A stretch of 64,000 bases of DNA, taken from NCBI RefSeq assembly GCF_000766945.1, contig NZ_KN266209.1, positions 146,541-210,540 of the forward strand. The letters are read 5' to 3'. Positions 26,965 to 34,988 of this stretch are shown here, in pieces. The DNA is from Cellvibrio mixtus subsp. mixtus J3-8 (GTDB lineage Bacteria > Pseudomonadota > Gammaproteobacteria > Pseudomonadales > Cellvibrionaceae). Within the stretch, counting starts at the first letter, position 1, and each line of letters starts with the position of its first letter. The notes under the pieces were generated by a model. The model was not told the origin of the DNA and ran no database searches. It saw only the letters and a list, made by a program, of their open reading frames with translations. A program made the position numbers and the translations under genes.

Positions 26965-27597
26965 TTATTTCTTGGCAGCGCGTTCTTTGGCGATCAGGAA
27001 ATCGACCACTTTCAACATTTCTTCGTGGCCACCGGTCGCGCGTGAGCTGATACGGTATTTGCCGTTAACAACCAATTCCGGAGTACCGGTGATTTTGTAG
27101 CTGCGAGTGCGGGCTTCCGCTTGTTTGATTTGGCTGGTTACACCAAAGGAATTGTAAGTACTGATGGCAGTTGCCTTATCGACACCATACGTCGCAAAGA
27201 AGTCAGCCCATTGCTCGGCAGAGTTAAAGCTTTTGTGCTCCAGATGCAGGGCATTGAAAATCGCCATGTGCGCTTTATCTTTAATTTTCAGGGTAACAGC
27301 TGTGTAAAAACCGCGAATCAATGGCTCCATGCTCGGGTTCCACATCGCGTGGGTTTGCACTACATACACATCACTCGCTTGTTTCTTTTCCCAGGCTTGC
27401 AGCAACGGCTCAAAATGGAAGCAGTGCGGACAGGAATAGGCAAATACTTCTGCCACTTCGATCTTGCTTGGGTCCGCCGTGCGCACCGGTTGCTCCAGCA
27501 CTACATAATGCTGGCCTTCCAGATATTCGCTCGACTTGTCCTGGGCACAAGCGCTCAGGGAGAAAACCAGACCCAACAGGGCAACCAAAATACGCAT
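26965..27597 (-). CDS. dsbA: Thiol:disulfide interchange protein DsbA
   Basis: Periplasmic oxidant that introduces disulfides into exported proteins. It has 210 residues, the thioredoxin-fold active site CPHC (in YSCPHCFHF) near residue 55 and the cis-Pro region TGTPELVVNG. The signal segment ends in SLSACAQD. LSAC resembles a lipobox, so the protein may be a lipoprotein as in some Neisseria DsbA proteins. Cleavage by signal peptidase I at ACA-Q is the alternative. It lies between cc4 and dgcP, as I recall for Pseudomonas, and has its own terminators on both sides. Confidence 0.92.
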   Translation of the reverse strand: MRILVALLGLVFSLSACAQDKSSEYLEGQHYVVLEQPVRTADPSKIEVAEVFAYSCPHCFHFEPLLQAWEKKQASDVYVVQTHAMWNPSMEPLIRGFYTAVTLKIKDKAHMAIFNALHLEHKSFNSAEQWADFFATYGVDKATAISTYNSFGVTSQIKQAEARTRSYKITGTPELVVNGKYRISSRATGGHEEMLKVVDFLIAKERAAKK

Positions 27598-27744
27598 AAA
27601 ACGCTCCTCAATCTTTTATTGTGTTCGCCGGGATAATAAAGGGGGGAAATTTGCCTGACCTGATTAGTCCTGTAAGTCCTCATCAAGTTCCCCGATAGGG
27701 GCCGGATTCTCCAGCGCCTGATGCAATCTGTAAAGAGCAGACAT

Positions 27745-27772
27745 AAAAAAGGCGACTAATGTCGCCTTTTTT
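27745..27772 (-). terminator. Terminator of cytochrome c4 gene
   Basis: AAAGGCGAC / GTCGCCTTT with a taat loop and A6/T6 flanks, 23 bp past the cytochrome stop. Confidence 0.9.
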
Positions 27773-27794
27773 ATCGCCCTGCAAGCATTTTTGT

Positions 27795-28478
27795 TTAATG
27801 TAAACCAGCAATATAGTTAGCTAATGCTGCAATTTCAGCATCATTTAGTTTATCGGCTACTGAACGCATGATCGATTGGTCGCCATCGTTCTTACGATCA
27901 CCGGCGCGGAAAGCACGCAGTTGCTTCTCAATATATTCAGGATGTTGGCCACTCAAGCGCGGGAAACCGGCAGGAATATTGCCTTTACCATCCGGCGCGT
28001 GGCAGCCAGTACAGGCAGGCACACCGGAAGCAGGATTGCCAGCACGGTAAATGCGCTCGCCCAACTCAAGGCCATCAACCTTGATACCGGAGTTCACTTG
28101 CACTTCAATTTTCTTGGAGCCGGACAACTGGGTAGTCTGGGCCGAAAAATGCGCCGCCAGGTCTTCCAGATCCTGCTTCGTCATTTTGGCCAACAAGCCA
28201 GTCATTTCCATAACCGCACGGCCGGTGTTCGCTTTTTTCTCAGCATCGGTTTCCAGATCCCACGCCTGGATATCCGTCATTTGCTTTAACAGGTAACGCT
28301 CGCCCAAGCCGGCCAATTTTGGGAAGGTACCAACCAGGCTATTGCCGTCAGCACCATGGCATGCACCGCAAACTGCCGCTTTGGTAGCACCTGCCGCCGC
28401 ATCTCCCGCTGCCAGAGCGCCCTGGGTTATAGCGACCAAACCCAGCGATAAAAGTGCATTTCGTACGATATGTTTCAT
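27795..28478 (-). CDS. cc4: Diheme cytochrome c4
   Basis: Periplasmic diheme electron carrier to terminal oxidases. It has 227 residues with a signal peptide (1-23, ending ALA-AGD). Two CxxCH heme sites, CGACH (about residue 37) and CTGCH (about 137), lie in two homologous halves, the standard c4 layout. A distal Met ligand is available in each half. Length and position upstream of dsbA match Pseudomonas cc4. It is transcribed away from engB, with about 214 bp of shared upstream DNA. Confidence 0.92.
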   Translation of the reverse strand: MKHIVRNALLSLGLVAITQGALAAGDAAAGATKAAVCGACHGADGNSLVGTFPKLAGLGERYLLKQMTDIQAWDLETDAEKKANTGRAVMEMTGLLAKMTKQDLEDLAAHFSAQTTQLSGSKKIEVQVNSGIKVDGLELGERIYRAGNPASGVPACTGCHAPDGKGNIPAGFPRLSGQHPEYIEKQLRAFRAGDRKNDGDQSIMRSVADKLNDAEIAALANYIAGLH

Positions 28479-28692
28479 TGGCTAACCCGAATTGATCGAT
28501 GAATCTGATTGTTATGGGTGTGGCTTCAAGAGCTACACCGGGTGACAAGTTCGCTTAATGATGGACCAACAAGCTACAATTGCACCCCTATTTCGCATGA
28601 ATTCTGCCTTTTGGCGCGCACCGCGACCTACAAAAGCGGCGGCATTATATTACCAACGCGCTAATAACACACTATTTTGAAGGGTTATTATC

Positions 28693-29346
28693 TTGACCGA
28701 GATCGTATTTACCAAGGCTTATTTTTCCAAAAGCGCACCCAGCATTCGTGAATGTCCGCCCGAAGTTGGTTGCGAGGTGGCCTTTGCTGGTCGCTCAAAT
28801 GCGGGTAAATCAAGCGCCATCAATGCATTAACTAACCAAAAGCTGGCGCGCACCAGTAAAACCCCGGGCCGCACCCAGTTAATCAACTTTTTCAACCTGG
28901 GTGAAAACCAGCGTCTGGTTGACCTGCCCGGTTACGGTTACGCCAAGGTATCACGCGAGCAAAAAGAAAAGTGGCAACGCGACCTGTCCGAGTACCTGCA
29001 AAAACGCCAAACCCTGAAAGGCCTGGTGTTATTGATGGATATTCGCCATCCGCTGCAAGAATTCGACACCACCATGCTCAACTGGGCCAAACGCGGCCAT
29101 ATGCCCGTGCATATCCTTCTCACCAAGGCCGACAAGCTCAGCCGTAGCCAGGCGATGAAAAGCCTGTTTGACGTCCAGAAAGACTTGAAAAAATTGGGGC
29201 TGGAAGATGCCAGCGTGCAATGCTTCTCAGCATTAAAGTATGCGGGGCTTGACGACCTTAAAGCCAAACTGCAGTCATGGCTGGCGCCGGAGAGAGAACC
29301 TGAAACGGATAATGAAAGTATTGATTCAGCTACCGATGAAAAATGA
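28693..29346 (+). CDS. engB: Ribosome biogenesis GTPase EngB/YihA
   Basis: Essential GTPase of the TrmE-Era-EngA-YihA class acting in large ribosomal subunit assembly. It has 217 residues: G1 GRSNAGKSS (about 32-40), G3 DLPGYGYA, G4 TKAD and G5 SALK. The C-terminus has an acidic tail. The start is a TTG at 28693 after AGGG, because no in-frame ATG or GTG is available before the conserved core. It converges on polA, with the sRNA region between, the same arrangement as in E. coli (yihA/spf/polA). Confidence 0.93.
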   Translation: MTEIVFTKAYFSKSAPSIRECPPEVGCEVAFAGRSNAGKSSAINALTNQKLARTSKTPGRTQLINFFNLGENQRLVDLPGYGYAKVSREQKEKWQRDLSEYLQKRQTLKGLVLLMDIRHPLQEFDTTMLNWAKRGHMPVHILLTKADKLSRSQAMKSLFDVQKDLKKLGLEDASVQCFSALKYAGLDDLKAKLQSWLAPEREPETDNESIDSATDEK

Positions 29347-29376
29347 TCGGTCGCTACAAAAGAGAACGCCAAAAAT

Positions 29377-29513
29377 AAAAAAACCGATGATTTGGATAAA
29401 TCATCGGAAAAGACTGGCACCCTTGGGGTGATGCCAGATGGGCTAGGTCTTTCGACCAAGGACAAAAAACAGGAGTTAAGCTCAATTAAAGCAGACAAGT
29501 CAGCATCAATTAC
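29377..29513 (-). ncRNA. Candidate ErsA/Spot 42-position small RNA
   Basis: Predicted transcript of about 137 nt on the minus strand, between engB and polA. This is the place of Spot 42 (spf) in E. coli and ErsA in Pseudomonas, which is about 132 nt. Its 5' half is unstructured and holds an anti-Shine-Dalgarno-like AACTCCTG followed by a T-run, suited to Hfq and mRNA pairing. Three hairpins follow: GGTC-GAAA-GACC with a GNRA loop, a bulged CTGG/CACCC-caa-GGGTG/CCAG stem, and the terminator CCGATGATTT/AAATCATCGG with TTTTTTT. Start and end are estimated from promoter and terminator. The primary sequence is not recognisably Spot 42. Confidence 0.65.
29384..29407 (-). terminator. Terminator of the candidate sRNA
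   Basis: A perfect 10-bp stem with a 4-nt loop, followed on the minus strand by seven T, an A and five more T. No minus-strand protein gene ends near it, so it must serve another transcript. Confidence 0.85.
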
Positions 29514-29519
29514 GTACTC

Positions 29520-29547
29520 TCTGACTCAACACGCTTAATATAAGTTC
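29520..29547 (-). promoter_or_regulatory. Sigma-E/AlgU-type promoter of the sRNA
   Basis: On the minus strand GAACTT (29547-29542) and TCAGA (29524-29520) are separated by 17 nt. This fits the extracytoplasmic sigma-E/AlgU consensus GAACTT-N16/17-TCnnA. Transcription should start near 29513. ErsA of P. aeruginosa is known to depend on AlgU. Confidence 0.65.
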
Positions 29548-29627
29548 ATGCAAAAACGTAAATCTTTGTAATTGCAACAATTTTTGCACAATTGCCTGAT
29601 GATCTGGGGCGCGAGGAAATGCGGGCG

Positions 29628-29655
29628 AAAAAAAACCCCGATATTATCGGGGTTT
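29628..29655 (-). terminator. Terminator downstream of periplasmic binding-like gene
   Basis: AAACCCCGAT / ATCGGGGTTT with a 3-nt loop; the minus strand reads into eight T. It isolates the sRNA promoter from upstream transcription. Confidence 0.9.
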
Positions 29656-29876
29656 GCTTAGCAATTTCGCTCAGCTGGCTTAAGTGCCAATAGGGGAGGA
29701 GTTAGCTCATGATCGTAAAACACACATTACTGAGACCTGGCCATCTCCAAATAAGTTCAAATAAAATTTAAAAAATTTGCACAGTTTTTTGTTAATTTAA
29801 CAAACCTCATATAATTCAAAGGCTTAAAATTCAATTTTATATCCAAATCTGCAAAAACTTTTTTATCCAGGCATTT

Positions 29877-30797
29877 TTAAGGCTGGACGGTTTGTGATGC
29901 AGATTGACTTTCCGGTGGTTTATTATCCAACAAATGGATGAAATCCGGGGTAAATCGGGTATTCAAATTGCCCAGCAACGGATTTTCCAACGCAATGATC
30001 TTCCTGCCTTTCAGCCGGACGTAATCCAGGCTGGTGTGATAATGCGCTTTCCAGAGCGTTTGTAAGGAACCATCCATATACGCCCTCTTCAATCCTTCCT
30101 CTATACGTTCTTTGGCCAAAACATTCTTGCTGTTCAGGTAAAAGAAACGCGGCAAGGGATAGACGAGCATAAAATGGTCATCGATAACCAGATTATTAAG
30201 CTGGCTGAATTGTTCGACTTCACCCAGGATCTCATTCACCCCGCGACAAAAAAAATCGACCCTTCCGCCAATCACCATTAAAAAAATGGAATCGTAGTTA
30301 TCGATCTCCCGCACCTTCAAACCGTTATGACGAAAAATCAGGGTATCCGCCCAACCTACGCCATGAGCGAAACTATACTGGCTCAATTGCTGGAGGGAAT
30401 CAATTTTTAGCCCGTTCTTCTTGAGTTTCGGATTCATAAAACAAACCCGATAACCCAAGACGCCCAGATCCATCGGAAAATTAATAAAATTAAGGTTGGA
30501 GTTTTGCGTAAGGTTTTGTTCGTAACTGGTTTCGATAACCAGATTGGGATAAGCGTTATCAACCAACGCTTTTAAAGCACGAGTGTAGTTACGCGGGGGA
30601 ATGGGATTGAGGCGAAAATCACCGTAATCATTGCGTGTTTTTTCCAATGCTAATTGCAAGAGGGCCGTGCTGTAGAGATGATGCGTATCGCCCGGCGCAT
30701 ATGGAGAACGATGACTGACCACCAATTCAGCATGCGCCATGAGCGGCTGCAAAAGAAGTAGTAACCACCAACAACGCATTATTATTTTCATCACCAA
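29877..30797 (-). CDS. Periplasmic solute-binding-like protein
   Basis: A 306-residue exported protein. The signal peptide ends at AHAE near residue 24. The remainder resembles a family 3 solute-binding fold (SBP_bac_3) without strong diagnostic motifs: a GVGWADT stretch in the hinge region, followed by YDSIFLMVIGGRVDFFCRG. Such orphan proteins usually have no ABC transporter partner, and none is next to it here. A sensory or accessory role is possible. An in-frame Met at 30791 is an alternative start. It sits 87 bp downstream of polA on the same strand, interrupting the polA-sRNA order known from relatives. Confidence 0.7.
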   Translation of the reverse strand: MVMKIIMRCWWLLLLLQPLMAHAELVVSHRSPYAPGDTHHLYSTALLQLALEKTRNDYGDFRLNPIPPRNYTRALKALVDNAYPNLVIETSYEQNLTQNSNLNFINFPMDLGVLGYRVCFMNPKLKKNGLKIDSLQQLSQYSFAHGVGWADTLIFRHNGLKVREIDNYDSIFLMVIGGRVDFFCRGVNEILGEVEQFSQLNNLVIDDHFMLVYPLPRFFYLNSKNVLAKERIEEGLKRAYMDGSLQTLWKAHYHTSLDYVRLKGRKIIALENPLLGNLNTRFTPDFIHLLDNKPPESQSASQTVQP

Positions 30798-30884
30798 CCA
30801 CTCCCTCTCCCACTGCGTTTAATCACACCGGAAATTACTCCCTGTAAATCCGGTGCGATTATTTAATTGATGTTTTATTAATTA

Positions 30885-33662
30885 TTAATGTGCTTCATCC
30901 CAATTATTCCCAACACCGGCTTCCACCAATAACGGCACTTTGAGACTGGCTGCGGACGACATACGCGCGATCAACCCTTCACGGACTTTATCCACTTGCG
31001 CTTCGGCAACTTCCAGCACTAATTCATCGTGCACTTGCATAATTATTTTGGCATCCAGGCGCGATTCGTCCAGCCAGGCTTGCACTTTAATCATCGCAGT
31101 TTTAATGATGTCTGCCGCTGTACCTTGCATAGGTGCGTTAATCGCAGTGCGCTCTGCACCCATTTGCAAATTTTTATTTTTGGCGTTGATATCCGGCAAA
31201 TACAAACGTCGACCGAAAATAGTCTCGACATAACCCTGCTCATGTGCCAACGCGCGAATATTATTCATGTAGCGCTGCACACCCGGATAGCGTTCAAAAT
31301 AACGATCAATATATTGCTGCGCTTCGTTGCGCCCCACGTGTAATTGTTTCGCGAGACCAAACGCCGACATACCATAAATCAATCCGAAGTTAATCGCTTT
31401 GGCACTGCGGCGCATTTCATGGGAAACAGCATCCAAACCCACACCAAAAACTTCGGCAGCTGTTGCGCGATGCACATCCAATCCTTTTTCAAATGCACTT
31501 AACAAACCAGCGTCATCGGACAAATGCGCCATAATACGCAATTCAATTTGCGAATAGTCAGCGGCTACCAGTTTATAACCGGCCGGTGCAATAAATGCCT
31601 GGCGAATGCGACGCCCCTCTTCAGTTTTGATCGGAATGTTTTGCAAATTGGGATCTTGTGATGAGAGCCGCCCGGTTGCGGCGACCGCTTGATGGTAACT
31701 GGTGTGTATGCGGCCAGTGCGTTTGTTAATCTCCAGCGGCAATTTATCAGTGTAGGTAGATTTTAATTTTGCCAGGCCACGATATTCCATCAACACTTTT
31801 GGCAACGGATAATCCAACGCTAATTCCTGCAATACTTCTTCTGCAGTGGACGGTGTACCTGTCGGTGTTTTTTTAATGATCGGCAACTTTTGTTGCTCAA
31901 ATAAAATAACGCCTAATTGCTTCGGTGAACTTAAATTAAATTCCTGCCCGGCTATTTCATACGCCTTGCGTTCTAATTGTGTTAATCGTTCACCCAGCTC
32001 GACACTGTGTTGGCCGAGCAATTTTGCATCAACTAGCGCACCGTTGCGTTCAATACGGGACAACACCGGCAACAAGGGCATTTCGATAGTTTGAAATACC
32101 GCTTTCAAAGTAGGAATTTGTTCCAGTTGCGGCCAGAAAAATTGATGCAAGCGCAAAGTAATATCCGCATCTTCCGCGGCATAATGACCGGCATCTTCAA
32201 TTTTTAATTGATTGAAACTGAGCTGCTTTACGCCTTTACCTGCAAGCTCCTCAAATGTGACAGTTTTGTAGTCCAGATAATTTTGCGCAAGGTCATCCAT
32301 ATTGTGGCGGCTACCGATGGAATTCCACACGTAGGATTCAAGCATGGTGTCGAACGCAATACCGCGCAGTTCAATGCCGTAATTCAACAGCACACTGCGA
32401 TCATATTTTAAATTCTGGCCAATTTTTATTTTATTGGCATCTTCCAATATCGGCTTTAATTGCTCGAGTACCCAGTCCAAAGGCAATTGATCCGGCGCAC
32501 CCATGTAATCATGCCCGCAGGGTACATAGGCTGCGATACCTGCTTCAATTGCAACGCTGAGGCCGACAATTTTTGCATCCATAATCTCTAATGCTGTGGT
32601 TTCAGTATCAAATGAAAACGCTGCGGATTTTTGTAATCGCGCCAACCAGTCAGCAAATAAATTTTTATCAGTGATGATGTCGTAATGTTTTTCAACGGCA
32701 GATATTGTCGGCACATTATTTTCAATTGCCTGATCGCTGGCGACAATTTCAAGTGCAGGCGCTGCAGTAACAGAAGCAGCATTATTGATTTCTGTTACCC
32801 AGCTTTTAAATTCCAGTTCTTCAAATAATTCAAGCAGGCGTTGATTATCGGCCGGTGTACAAATAATTTCAGCGGGACCAAAAGGTAATTCAACATCGGT
32901 TTTAATCGTGGCAAGGCGATAGGATAAATACGCCATATCGCGATGCTCGATTAATTTTTCCGGCATGGTTTTCGCGCCGCGAAATGACAACGTGCGCACT
33001 TTTTCCAGGTCCGCATAAATTGCATCCAAACCGCCCGCGCCTTGAATTAAACCTTGCGCGGTTTTTTCACCCACACCGGGAACGCCGGGAATGTTATCTA
33101 CCTTGTCACCCATCAATGCAAGGTAATCAACCATTAATTCCGGACCAAAACCGTACTTGGCATTTACACCGGAAATATCCAACACCGTTTCAGTCATGGT
33201 GTTTACCAGCGTGACATGTTCGTTTACAAGCTGAGCCATGTCTTTATCGCCGGTGGAAATAATTACCGGCATTTTCTTTTCTGTTGCTTGCAGCGCGAGA
33301 GTGCCAATGACATCGTCCGCCTCAACACCCTCTATAACAAACAACGGTAAACCCATCGCCAGGACTATGTCGTGAATGGGTTGTACTTGTGGACGCAGAT
33401 CATCGGGCATGGGCGGACGATTGGCTTTGTAATCGGCATAGATGTCATCGCGGAAGGTTTTGCCTTTTGCATCAAAAATTACTGCAATCTGGCTCGCAGG
33501 ATAATCCTTGCGCAAACGACGCATCATATTCACTACGCCTTTTACTGCGCCGGTCGGCTGGCCTTTGGAATTGGTCAGTGGTGGTAATGCGTGATAGGCG
33601 CGATATAGATAGGAGGAGCCATCAACAAGCACCAGCGGTGCCGGGATTTGGGTTTCGGTCAT
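30885..33662 (-). CDS. polA: DNA polymerase I
   Basis: Replication and repair polymerase of 925 residues, the usual length (E. coli 928). The 5'-3' exonuclease is at 1-290 (LVDGSSYLYRA, DKDMAQLV, GDKVDNIPGVPGVG). The 3'-5' exonuclease is at about 325-515, with intact FDTETTAL metal site. The polymerase is at about 520-925, with ADYSQIELR motif A, RRSAKAINFGLIYG O-helix and MQVHDELVLE motif C. All three activities look intact. Confidence 0.97.
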   Translation of the reverse strand: MTETQIPAPLVLVDGSSYLYRAYHALPPLTNSKGQPTGAVKGVVNMMRRLRKDYPASQIAVIFDAKGKTFRDDIYADYKANRPPMPDDLRPQVQPIHDIVLAMGLPLFVIEGVEADDVIGTLALQATEKKMPVIISTGDKDMAQLVNEHVTLVNTMTETVLDISGVNAKYGFGPELMVDYLALMGDKVDNIPGVPGVGEKTAQGLIQGAGGLDAIYADLEKVRTLSFRGAKTMPEKLIEHRDMAYLSYRLATIKTDVELPFGPAEIICTPADNQRLLELFEELEFKSWVTEINNAASVTAAPALEIVASDQAIENNVPTISAVEKHYDIITDKNLFADWLARLQKSAAFSFDTETTALEIMDAKIVGLSVAIEAGIAAYVPCGHDYMGAPDQLPLDWVLEQLKPILEDANKIKIGQNLKYDRSVLLNYGIELRGIAFDTMLESYVWNSIGSRHNMDDLAQNYLDYKTVTFEELAGKGVKQLSFNQLKIEDAGHYAAEDADITLRLHQFFWPQLEQIPTLKAVFQTIEMPLLPVLSRIERNGALVDAKLLGQHSVELGERLTQLERKAYEIAGQEFNLSSPKQLGVILFEQQKLPIIKKTPTGTPSTAEEVLQELALDYPLPKVLMEYRGLAKLKSTYTDKLPLEINKRTGRIHTSYHQAVAATGRLSSQDPNLQNIPIKTEEGRRIRQAFIAPAGYKLVAADYSQIELRIMAHLSDDAGLLSAFEKGLDVHRATAAEVFGVGLDAVSHEMRRSAKAINFGLIYGMSAFGLAKQLHVGRNEAQQYIDRYFERYPGVQRYMNNIRALAHEQGYVETIFGRRLYLPDINAKNKNLQMGAERTAINAPMQGTAADIIKTAMIKVQAWLDESRLDAKIIMQVHDELVLEVAEAQVDKVREGLIARMSSAASLKVPLLVEAGVGNNWDEAH

Positions 33663-34084
33663 AGCAATTCAGTCTTAGCAGTTTTTTGTGGGCAGAAGCA
33701 TACACCAAAGCCCTTGTTTACGAGCCTTAACCCTACCCATTACGAGGCGCAATTTTGGCGCCTCCCAATCAAGTAACACTCTTGAAGCCGGTAACCATCC
33801 AAAAGTGTTACCCATACAAATATGTGTTACCACGCGCCAAACTTGGCAGAAAATTTAACTTTAATAGCTAAGTTTCGGTATTTATTCACAAAATAAGGAT
33901 GCGTATAACTAAAAAGTTTAACGAGGGGCTAGGCAGAAAATAAAAATGTGTTACCATGTGTAACATACAGTAACAAAACAAATCCAACGTGGTGTTACTG
34001 TAAAACCTAACCCAAGGCAACTTACCAACAGAAGGGTTGCTCACAAGGCAACTGGAATTGAAACATCGTTAGGAGGAACCCACG
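33663..34084. other. polA upstream / small-protein promoter region
   Basis: About 420 bp. The left part must hold the polA promoter (minus strand). A GAGGCGC/GCGCCTC hairpin is at 33744-33764. The rest carries the TGTTAC motif cluster and a strong AGGAGG-like ribosome site just before 34085. No gene was recognised. Confidence 0.65.
33773..33998. promoter_or_regulatory. Cluster of GTGTTAC/GTAACA motifs upstream of small secreted protein
   Basis: At least seven copies of TGTTAC or its complement occur in 226 bp: near 33773, 33805, 33824, 33948, 33960, 33970 and 33992. Two form inverted repeats: TGTTAC-5 nt-GTAACA at 33949-33965 (perfect) and CAGTAACA at 33968 with TGTTACTG at 33993. Such density suggests cooperative binding of a regulator I cannot name. 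The next gene starts at 34085. Confidence 0.55.
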
Positions 34085-34357
34085 ATGAAAAAATTTGCAC
34101 AATTAGCCGTTAACCTGGCACTGACCGTAGTACTGACTTCTTCTACTTTGTTCCTGGCAACTGCCGGTGCTTACGCTAGCGAAGCAGAAGAGCAAAATCT
34201 GACTATCGCTGCTGCTGAAATCAGCACAGAAGCGACCAAAACCGAATTGCGTGTGACTGAAGATCTGGCTGAAAAAACCGAAGCGCTTAACAAGAATGTC
34301 AATGCCAAACTCGAAAAGCAATTGGATGCAAAATTAGCTAGTACCTTTAATCTGTAA
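34085..34357 (+). CDS. Small exported helical protein, unknown function
   Basis: A 90-residue protein not recognised. The signal peptide ends AYA-SEAEE near residue 32. The mature 58 residues are rich in Ala, Glu, Lys and Thr and predicted to be a single charged helix or coiled coil. A strong ribosome site (TTAGGAGG) and a hairpin terminator downstream support real expression. The upstream region holds the TGTTAC cluster. It may be an abundant stress- or phase-controlled periplasmic protein; this is inference. Confidence 0.7.
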   Translation: MKKFAQLAVNLALTVVLTSSTLFLATAGAYASEAEEQNLTIAAAEISTEATKTELRVTEDLAEKTEALNKNVNAKLEKQLDAKLASTFNL

Positions 34358-34364
34358 GATTCCG

Positions 34365-34402
34365 GCTGTGCCGGTTGTAGTCCGGTACAGCATTATTTTT
34401 TT
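34365..34402 (+). terminator. Terminator of small exported protein gene
   Basis: GCTGTGCCGG / CCGGTACAGC (one G-U pair) with a 7-nt loop, followed by a T-rich run, 8 bp after the stop. Confidence 0.8.
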
Positions 34403-34454
34403 CTTAAGCTGTTGATTTGTTTTTACTTTCTCCTTTATTTTCTCCTCGTGTATT

Positions 34455-34509
34455 AACCCCGTTTTTAATTATATAACCATCGGTTATATCAAAACGGGGT
34501 TCTTTTTTT
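34455..34509 (+). terminator. Second strong terminator-type hairpin
   Basis: Outer stem AACCCCGTTTT / AAAACGGGGTT and inner stem ATATAACC / GGTTATAT form one long hairpin, followed by TCTTTTTTT. No gene ends near it apart from the one already served by the terminator at 34365. Confidence 0.75.
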
Positions 34510-34703
34510 GTAGAAATCACAAATTTGTAATTTGCTTTGGCTTTGGCGTGCAAGCCCCTCGCACTGTTTATTTTCTAACCTAAAATCAGGCTGTAAACGG
34601 GATTTTTTGTCAGAGATAGCGCAATTGAACTCCGTTTTGAAGTAAGCGCCGTGTTGCCGCCCGCAGAGTAGCGGGTGTTATTTTCAATGAACCGGAGGAT
34701 GTC

Positions 34704-34988
34704 ATGGACACCTTAATCTTTTCCCAGACTGCGATTTTTCGCATGCAACAGTTGGCGAGTTGTGTATATCACAAAACGGGGGTGCGCCATCGTATGGCTA
34801 CCCAGGATGGAATGCTGGCACTGTTGAGTGAAGCAGCGGCGTCTAGCGATAGAGACATACGCCAGTATTACGATGCCTTTGTACTGGAATTGAATAGCCG
34901 CCAATTGGATTTGCTGGAGGCGCGCAATGTGAAAATGCGGCCACCCCTGGTAGGATCAGTTATTAGTCACATCCGTGAGGCAAGTTAA
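34704..34988 (+). CDS. Small conserved-looking hypothetical protein
   Basis: A 94-residue soluble protein without signal peptide or TM segment; I do not recognise it. It is mostly helical, with a basic middle (KTGVRHRM) and acidic patches. A very good ribosome site (CCGGAGGATGTC) precedes the ATG. The 3' end overlaps the convergent znuA gene by 33 bp, so the two mRNAs would be complementary there. Confidence 0.6.
   Translation: MDTLIFSQTAIFRMQQLASCVYHKTGVRHRMATQDGMLALLSEAAASSDRDIRQYYDAFVLELNSRQLDLLEARNVKMRPPLVGSVISHIREAS

Larger units (their letters stand above)
29347..29876. other. engB-polA side intergenic region holding an sRNA
   Basis: About 530 bp without a convincing ORF. On the minus strand it holds a terminator for the gene at 29877 (29628-29655), a sigma-E/AlgU-type promoter (29520-29547) and a structured RNA ending in a second terminator (29377-29513). 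The stretch 29656-29876 is AT-rich and I see nothing specific in it. Confidence 0.75.
34358..34703. other. Intergenic region with two terminator-type hairpins
   Basis: About 346 bp. It holds the terminator at 34365, a second strong hairpin at 34455-34508 and then about 190 bp in which I see only the ribosome site (CCGGAGGA) of the gene at 34704. A short RNA between the two hairpins is possible. Confidence 0.55.

Noticed and set aside
28938-29498. Minus-strand ORF of 186 codons across engB and the sRNA
   Set aside because: It is antisense to conserved engB, has no family resemblance, and crosses the sRNA hairpins and promoter region.
29539-29544. Sigma-70 -10 element TATATT near the sRNA start
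   Set aside because: No reasonable -35 at 16-18 bp; the sigma-E-type pair fits better, though dual control cannot be excluded.
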